NCBI GenBank assembly: GCA_030065875.1 | Contig: JASJCR010000002.1 | Coordinates: 16,900-80,899, forward strand | Direction: 5' to 3' | Length of the DNA stretch: 64,000 nucleotides | DNA from: Ardenticatenaceae bacterium | GTDB lineage: Bacteria > Chloroflexota > Anaerolineae > Promineifilales > Promineifilaceae | Part shown: in pieces, positions 59,803 to 64,000 of the stretch | Numbering within the stretch: position 1 is the stretch's first letter | Layout: the number at the start of each line of letters is the position of its first letter | Translations under genes and position numbers: made by a program | The notes under the pieces: generated by a model | The model's input: only the letters and a program-made list of their open reading frames with translations | Database searches by the model: none | What the model was told of the DNA's origin: nothing

Positions 59803-61935
59803 ATGGAAATTCAGGCGATTATCGGCCAACTGCATATTGTTGATGGAGAGCCAAAAACAAATTTTCCCGTACCGGGATTGTTGGCCCAGGCTCCCTCAAA
59901 AAAAGTTGAGAAAAATCGTCGACTAGATTCATTATTTGCCCATCTAACCCTTGAACCGGCCGCTGTCCCCGGCCTGGATGGCGATGATGCACTCATCCAA
60001 GATTTAATCGACGCTTTATCGGCCGCTTTTTATCGGACTGAGGGAACAATAAATACGGCCGTTCGCCTCGCCATTCGCCACATCAACGAACTTCTTCTTA
60101 ATTGGAATGTAAATTATCCGGAAATGCGGCGTGAAGGAGCGATCACGTGCGCCGTCATGCGTGGGGATGAGCTCTATGTGGTGCAGGTGGGGCCATCATT
60201 GGCCTTTATGGGGCATAATTTTGGCGTTGAGCGTATGCCGGCCCACGAACCGGATATATTGACCCCCCTAGGTACGACAGCCAATCTCGATTTTCGCTTT
60301 GGCCACTACCGTCTCCAAAGTGGCGATATGTTTTTAATGGTTGAGCCCCGCATGGTTTCGCTGGCCACCCCGGTACTGCAGCCGGCACTGGTCGATACGG
60401 AGGTTGAAATCGGCCTGGCGGAGTTAAAGGATGTGGTGGCTGATGGATCGGGACGACTCCTTCTTGTCGAATTTACCGATGATCCGCCATTCGATTTCCC
60501 CGAAACAGAAGGTTTGATCGCCCCGCTGGGGCGCAATACCATTGCCCCGATTTTAGAGCGGCCTTCTAAGCCACAGCGGCGTGGTGGTCTGCGACCACGT
60601 TTGACCCCGGTCGAATCGACCGTCAGGCGCGGGGCAGCGGCCGCAGCAACCGGGGCTTCTAAATTAACCGACAGCGTAGCTGATGTTCTGGAGCAAATTC
60701 GGCCGGTTGATCAAGAGCCACCCGACGAAGAAAATAGCGGCTGGACGCTGCCAACCGCACTGGCGATTTTGATTCCGGTAATTTTGGGCATCATTGTCAC
60801 TAGCGTCTTCTTGCAGTGGGATAATACCCAGCGTTTGGGGCAAATTACTCAACAAATGAATACCTTGCTCAACCTGGCTTCCGAAGAACCGGATGAGGAG
60901 GCTCGGCGCACCTATTATCTCGAGGTTTTGCGCCTGGGAGCGCAAGCCGGCGAGATCCGGCCGCAGGATGGCGATGTGCTGCGCATGCAGGGGGCCGCCA
61001 TGGCGCAACTTGATCGCCTGGACAATATTACTCGCTTAAGCGGCACCCTTCTCGATCTCGTTGATTTGGATGAGTCGGAATTGACGTCGATCGCCATTTC
61101 AGATCGCTTTGAAGGGTATATTTTTGTTCTGGACAGCGGCTTAAATCGGGTATGGGGGTATGAAGGGGGAGAGGATTTCTTGCAGATGGATGTGACCGAA
61201 AGATCGCAGGTTTTGTTTGGTGGGCAGGCGGTTCAAAGTCATGTTGTCGGAGAGATTGTTGATCTGTATTGGCGGCCGCAGGGCACCTCCGTGACTCAAA
61301 ACGGGGTGGCGATGCTTGACCGGCGGGGAGCGATCCTGTCGTATTATCCGGAATTTACGAATACCCGGGCGTTTACACTTGATCTTTCTTCTGGATGGCG
61401 CACCCCAACCCAGATTAAGGGGTTTTCCGAAAGACTTTATATTTTAGACAATCAAGCCGGGTTTATCTGGCGTTATTATCCGGAAGGGGACGACTTTTCC
61501 ATTCGTGCAGATGATCAGGCGATTACCTTTTTTGAGGCGGTTGAGATTCCGCAGCTTGTAGACTTCGATATCAACGCGGCCGACGGTACGGTTGTCTTGC
61601 TTTACAAGAACGGCAATATGGTTCGTCTAGCAGATGGTCGATCAATTTGGCCGGCCGGTACCCTTGAAGATGGCGGATTAACCTCTCCGATGCTGGCTCC
61701 CAAATCGGTTAAAATCGTCGGCCGGGGCAGCACCGCCTCAATATTTGTTTTGGATACGGGGTCAGGTCGATTGCTGCAATTTTCGCTTAGCGGCGGCTTG
61801 CTGGCTCAATATCGCGCCAGCGATGAAAGCGGCCGTGAATTATTGACCAGGGCCAACGATTTTGCCGTCGTTGACCAACCGCTGCGCGTTTTTGTCACGG
61901 CCGATAATGAACTGTACGTGGCCACTTTAGAGTAA
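59803..61935 (+). CDS. PP2C-like N-terminus fused to a membrane helix and C-terminal beta-propeller
   Basis: Protein of 710 residues from ATG 59803 (a GGGG ribosome site precedes). The N-terminal region (about 1-235) has the order of strands of a PP2C phosphatase: INTAVRLAIRHINELLLNW, ITCAVMRGDELYVVQVGPSLAFM and LQSGDMFLMVEPRMV. The metal-binding Asp of the usual GDS-R motif is replaced (GPSLA), so phosphatase activity is doubtful. A single membrane helix lies at about 322-342. The C-terminal part (about 415-710) has repeated V-x-Y/W-x-D-strand blocks (YIFVLDSGLNRVWGYEGG, LYILDNQAGFIWRYY, ASIFVLDTGSGRLLQFS), a six-bladed NHL/TolB-like propeller. Substrate or signal is unknown. Confidence 0.7.
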   Translation: MEIQAIIGQLHIVDGEPKTNFPVPGLLAQAPSKKVEKNRRLDSLFAHLTLEPAAVPGLDGDDALIQDLIDALSAAFYRTEGTINTAVRLAIRHINELLLNWNVNYPEMRREGAITCAVMRGDELYVVQVGPSLAFMGHNFGVERMPAHEPDILTPLGTTANLDFRFGHYRLQSGDMFLMVEPRMVSLATPVLQPALVDTEVEIGLAELKDVVADGSGRLLLVEFTDDPPFDFPETEGLIAPLGRNTIAPILERPSKPQRRGGLRPRLTPVESTVRRGAAAAATGASKLTDSVADVLEQIRPVDQEPPDEENSGWTLPTALAILIPVILGIIVTSVFLQWDNTQRLGQITQQMNTLLNLASEEPDEEARRTYYLEVLRLGAQAGEIRPQDGDVLRMQGAAMAQLDRLDNITRLSGTLLDLVDLDESELTSIAISDRFEGYIFVLDSGLNRVWGYEGGEDFLQMDVTERSQVLFGGQAVQSHVVGEIVDLYWRPQGTSVTQNGVAMLDRRGAILSYYPEFTNTRAFTLDLSSGWRTPTQIKGFSERLYILDNQAGFIWRYYPEGDDFSIRADDQAITFFEAVEIPQLVDFDINAADGTVVLLYKNGNMVRLADGRSIWPAGTLEDGGLTSPMLAPKSVKIVGRGSTASIFVLDTGSGRLLQFSLSGGLLAQYRASDESGRELLTRANDFAVVDQPLRVFVTADNELYVATLE

Positions 61936-61960
61936 CCAATCTTGTATTAATCAAAAATCT

Positions 61961-62806
61961 ATGCCCAAACAAAACCTTATCATCGGATTTATCCGCCAAT
62001 CACTTGGTGACCGGGTAAACAAGACCCTTCGGGAATTAAATTTTCAATTTGAGCACATACCCACAATTACCGTGCTTGTTGGTCGGGATCAGGCGTTTGT
62101 GCCCAATGATCCCGGTGAGCCGATTCACGGCCGTGACGGGATCGTTTACGACCAGATTGTGCGCCGACAGCCGCATTTGATGATTTTTGACGTGGATAAT
62201 CCCCACATTGATTGGCGTCGCTGGGTAGCCATCTGTAAATCGTCTGCGGCCACCCGGCGGACACCGATCGTCCTAATTGCTGAAGAAGTCAGCGCGGAGC
62301 TGCGTAAGGAAAGCAAAAATTTTGGGGCGAATTTACTGGCCCCGGTTCAGAAATTTATTCCAGACCTACCCAAAATTCTCAAGAAGCTCGACCGGCGGCC
62401 GGATCAAAGTGCCTTAGCCGCAGCCTGTGATGAGCCACTGTCTGAATTGGGCATCAAGGGGATTGAATTATTTAATCGCGGGGAGTATTTTGACGCCCAT
62501 GAAGAGTTGGAACACGCCTGGATCGACGACAAGGGGCCGGCTCAGGAAATTTACAAGGGAATTTTGCAGGTTGGGGTCGCTTATTTGCAAATTGAGAGGG
62601 GAAATTACAATGGGGCGGTCAAAATGTTGATGCGGGTTAAACAGTGGCTTGATCCGCTCCCAGAGGTGTGCCGCACCGTGCAGATCGGCCGTCTGCGTGA
62701 AGATGCCTCCAAAGTGTACGAAGCCTTACAGGCCCTTGGGCCGGATCAGCTCGACCAATTTGACCACGCGTTATTAAAACCGGTCATTTACGGGGACGAT
62801 TCATAG
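61961..62806 (+). CDS. Receiver-like/DUF309 fusion protein
   Basis: Cytosolic protein of 281 residues. The N-terminal half (about 1-150) has an alternating beta-alpha pattern ending in PIVLIAEE and a FGANLLAPVQKF strand, like a response-regulator receiver (conserved acid DVDNPHID at about 72-79, close to the phospho-acceptor position). The C-terminal half (about 160-270) is DUF309: GIELFNRGEYFDAHEELEHAW (about 167-187) and LQVGVAYLQIERGNYNGAVKM. DUF309 is a small helical domain of unknown function. It lies 25 bp after the PP2C-like gene, suggesting a shared operon. Confidence 0.8.
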   Translation: MPKQNLIIGFIRQSLGDRVNKTLRELNFQFEHIPTITVLVGRDQAFVPNDPGEPIHGRDGIVYDQIVRRQPHLMIFDVDNPHIDWRRWVAICKSSAATRRTPIVLIAEEVSAELRKESKNFGANLLAPVQKFIPDLPKILKKLDRRPDQSALAAACDEPLSELGIKGIELFNRGEYFDAHEELEHAWIDDKGPAQEIYKGILQVGVAYLQIERGNYNGAVKMLMRVKQWLDPLPEVCRTVQIGRLREDASKVYEALQALGPDQLDQFDHALLKPVIYGDDS

Positions 62807-62904
62807 CGCCACGTTCTGGTGCATCGCCGCTACCGCCCATACCTGCTTTGCGGATGTCCAATCACGATATTTCCTACCGCGCCTGAAGAGCCTAAGATAG
62901 ATAA

Positions 62905-63792
62905 ATGAAAAGAGCTGTACGCGTCTTGATAGCGCTTGGGGTCTTAGCTGCTATTGTTTTGTTGGGGGGGTATGGCTGGGCAGTGGCTCAGCGGCCGCCA
63001 CGCACTGATTTGACGGAAACGCTGCAGCCCGGGATAACCTACTATCGGCGGGCGTTGAGTGATCCCCGGCCGCTGATGGCCCATATGGTTGAAATTGATT
63101 TGGAGACAGCTGAGGGTGATCTGCTGGTGACCCCTGGTGACCCCGGTGATCCTTATGAAATTTCCGCCCGGACCACCAGCGAATTTGCGGCCGAATTTGG
63201 CGCGAGTGTGGCCATCAACGGGAGCTTTTTTGCTCCGATTCGCGGCCGCACCCCGCTTTATTTTTATCCACGAAGCGGTGATCGAGTTGATATTTTGGGG
63301 CAGGCGGTTTCGGATGGGGTGGTTTATTCCGATTATCAGGAGGCGTGGTCAGGGGTATGTATAAACGGCCGGCGGGTGAACATGGTTATTGGCCCCTGCG
63401 AAGGGACTTTTGAACAAATCTTATCGGCGAGCACCGTATTTATGCGCGCCGGCAGCTACAGCGTTACCGAATCAAAAACCGCCCCATACAATTTGGATCG
63501 TCATCCCCGCAGTGCGTTGGCCATCAGTGAAGATGGACAGCGGCTTTTTCTCATTGTGGTTGACGGCCGTCAGCCGGGATACAGTGAGGGGGTGAGCCTG
63601 AGCGAGCTGGCCGAGATTATTATCCCGTTTGGCGCTTATCGCGCCATTACGCTCGACGGGGGCGGCTCAGCCACGCTGGTCGTGCGGCAAAACGGTGGTT
63701 ACGAGGTCGTTAACTCCCCAATTCACGTGCGGGTTCCCGGTTTTGAACGGCCGGTTGGCAATCATTTGGGATGGGTGTTGGGAGATGGGTGA
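62905..63792 (+). CDS. Phosphodiester glycosidase (NAGPA)-domain protein
   Basis: Protein of 295 residues with an N-terminal membrane or signal helix (about 8-27) and an extracytoplasmic NAGPA domain (about 50-292). Family marks are ASVAINGSFFAPI (about 98-110), FLIVVDGRQPGYSEGVSLSELAEI (about 212-235) and ITLDGGGSATLVVRQ (about 248-262). NAGPA-like bacterial proteins are thought to act on phosphodiester-linked sugars or to bind cell-wall glycans. It starts 98 bp after the DUF309 fusion. The stop codon is part of a heptamer array. Confidence 0.92.
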   Translation: MKRAVRVLIALGVLAAIVLLGGYGWAVAQRPPRTDLTETLQPGITYYRRALSDPRPLMAHMVEIDLETAEGDLLVTPGDPGDPYEISARTTSEFAAEFGASVAINGSFFAPIRGRTPLYFYPRSGDRVDILGQAVSDGVVYSDYQEAWSGVCINGRRVNMVIGPCEGTFEQILSASTVFMRAGSYSVTESKTAPYNLDRHPRSALAISEDGQRLFLIVVDGRQPGYSEGVSLSELAEIIIPFGAYRAITLDGGGSATLVVRQNGGYEVVNSPIHVRVPGFERPVGNHLGWVLGDG

Positions 63793-63873
63793 TAGGTGAT
63801 GGGTGATAGGTGATGGGTGATAGGTGATGGGTGATAGGTGATGGGTGATAGGTGATGGAGGGGTTGACATAAA
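63784..63873 (+). repeat. Alternating heptamer array (GATGGGT/GATAGGT) ending in TTGACATAAA
   Basis: Ten units, strictly alternating between GATGGGT and GATAGGT (so period 14), 63784-63853. Then comes GATGGAGGGG and the box TTGACATAAA at 63864-63873. It supplies the TGA stop of the NAGPA gene. Confidence 0.95.
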
Positions 63874-63922
63874 ATAGGTGAGGGTATGTACCCAATTGTG
63901 TGTAAATAAATTCCTCACTCAA

Positions 63923-64000
63923 TCATATCGGAAATCGTCCTTCAAACCGAATGGCCAGCTGATTCAGGATTTTAGGCCACTTAGCAAGGGGCCTGGTCCA
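63923..64000 (-). CDS. Partial reading frame at the right edge, possibly a transposase end
   Basis: An open frame enters from beyond the window and ends at the TGA at 63925-63923. The 25 visible residues end LNQLAIRFEGRFPI, in the style of C-terminal ends of some insertion-sequence proteins, but I cannot name a family. It may be chance. Confidence 0.3.
   Translation of the reverse strand, partial: WTRPLAKWPKILNQLAIRFEGRFPI

Noticed and set aside
63667..63922. Minus-strand frames giving H-P-S-P-I-T repeats at the right edge
   Set aside because: Produced by the GATGGGT/GATAGGT array and overlapping the end of the NAGPA gene; no ribosome site.
1..64000. tRNA or rRNA genes
   Set aside because: I looked in all intergenic gaps for GTTCGAATC-like T-loops and CCA ends and for rRNA-like conserved stretches and found none; a tRNAscan run would confirm.

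Overview
The window reads as a chromosomal stretch of a free-living bacterium with roughly balanced base composition. It most resembles an uncultured Chloroflexota lineage (Anaerolineae/Caldilineae-like). This placement is an inference from gene content and protein style: a Tat-dependent lipoprotein OppA, a fused OppD-OppF ATPase, a stand-alone methenyl-THF cyclodeaminase, large secreted beta-sandwich proteins, an RdhA-like iron-sulfur protein and many small lipoproteins. No rRNA, tRNA, CRISPR array, prophage or conjugation module was recognised. The left edge cuts a lon gene. The right edge cuts a short reading frame of unknown, possibly transposase, origin.

Layout. 0-5 kb (+): lon, a SpoU-type RNA methyltransferase, a SAM methyltransferase, a small self-contained gene and glycogen synthase. 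5-14 kb: two AraC regulators flanking two lipoproteins (a beta-propeller glycosidase-like protein and a serine hydrolase), a dihydrofolate-reductase-like protein, an HTH/NB-ARC/TPR STAND protein and a tandem NTF2-like lipoprotein. 14-21.8 kb: homocysteine methyltransferase, YugP-like peptidase, lactate permease, gmk, fmdB-like, tmk and a run of small membrane or periplasmic genes. 21.8-26.1 kb (-): tatA-tatB-tatC followed by an MFS transporter and a polysaccharide flippase. 26.4-30.2 kb: a degenerate methylaspartate-ammonia-lyase-like protein and a XpaC/TelA pair. 30.7-37.9 kb (-): an oligopeptide ABC operon oppA-oppB-oppC-oppDF plus a CBS/ACT sensor. 38.4-45 kb: an M24 peptidase, a nucleoside-phosphorylase-like two-domain protein and a 1194-residue secreted protein. 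45-56.7 kb (+ mostly): cyclodeaminase, P450, an ArsR-type regulator with its own promoter and operator, aat, MFS, trmB, a THUMP-type methyltransferase, dus (-), an RdhA-like protein and a GT4 glycosyltransferase. 57-59.6 kb (-): a potassium uptake operon (trkA, trkH). 59.8-63.8 kb (+): a PP2C-like/propeller membrane protein, a receiver-like/DUF309 fusion and a phosphodiester-glycosidase-like protein.

The functional themes are export (Tat with its candidate client OppA), peptide uptake followed by peptide hydrolysis, RNA modification (four methyltransferase or dihydrouridine synthase genes) and nucleotide supply (gmk, tmk).

The most unusual content is non-coding. (1) Seven-base tandem arrays of different sequence but the same period sit directly on, or supply, the stop codons of nine genes on both strands. 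(2) Three arrays are each closely followed by the same TTGACATAAA box. (3) A MITE-like element with a perfect 16-bp terminal inverted repeat carries a 150-bp core that recurs twice more. (4) The palindrome CGGCCG seems strongly over-represented. Among proteins, both Opp permeases carry insertions at the same structural position, and several proteins look like catalytically dead relatives of enzymes.
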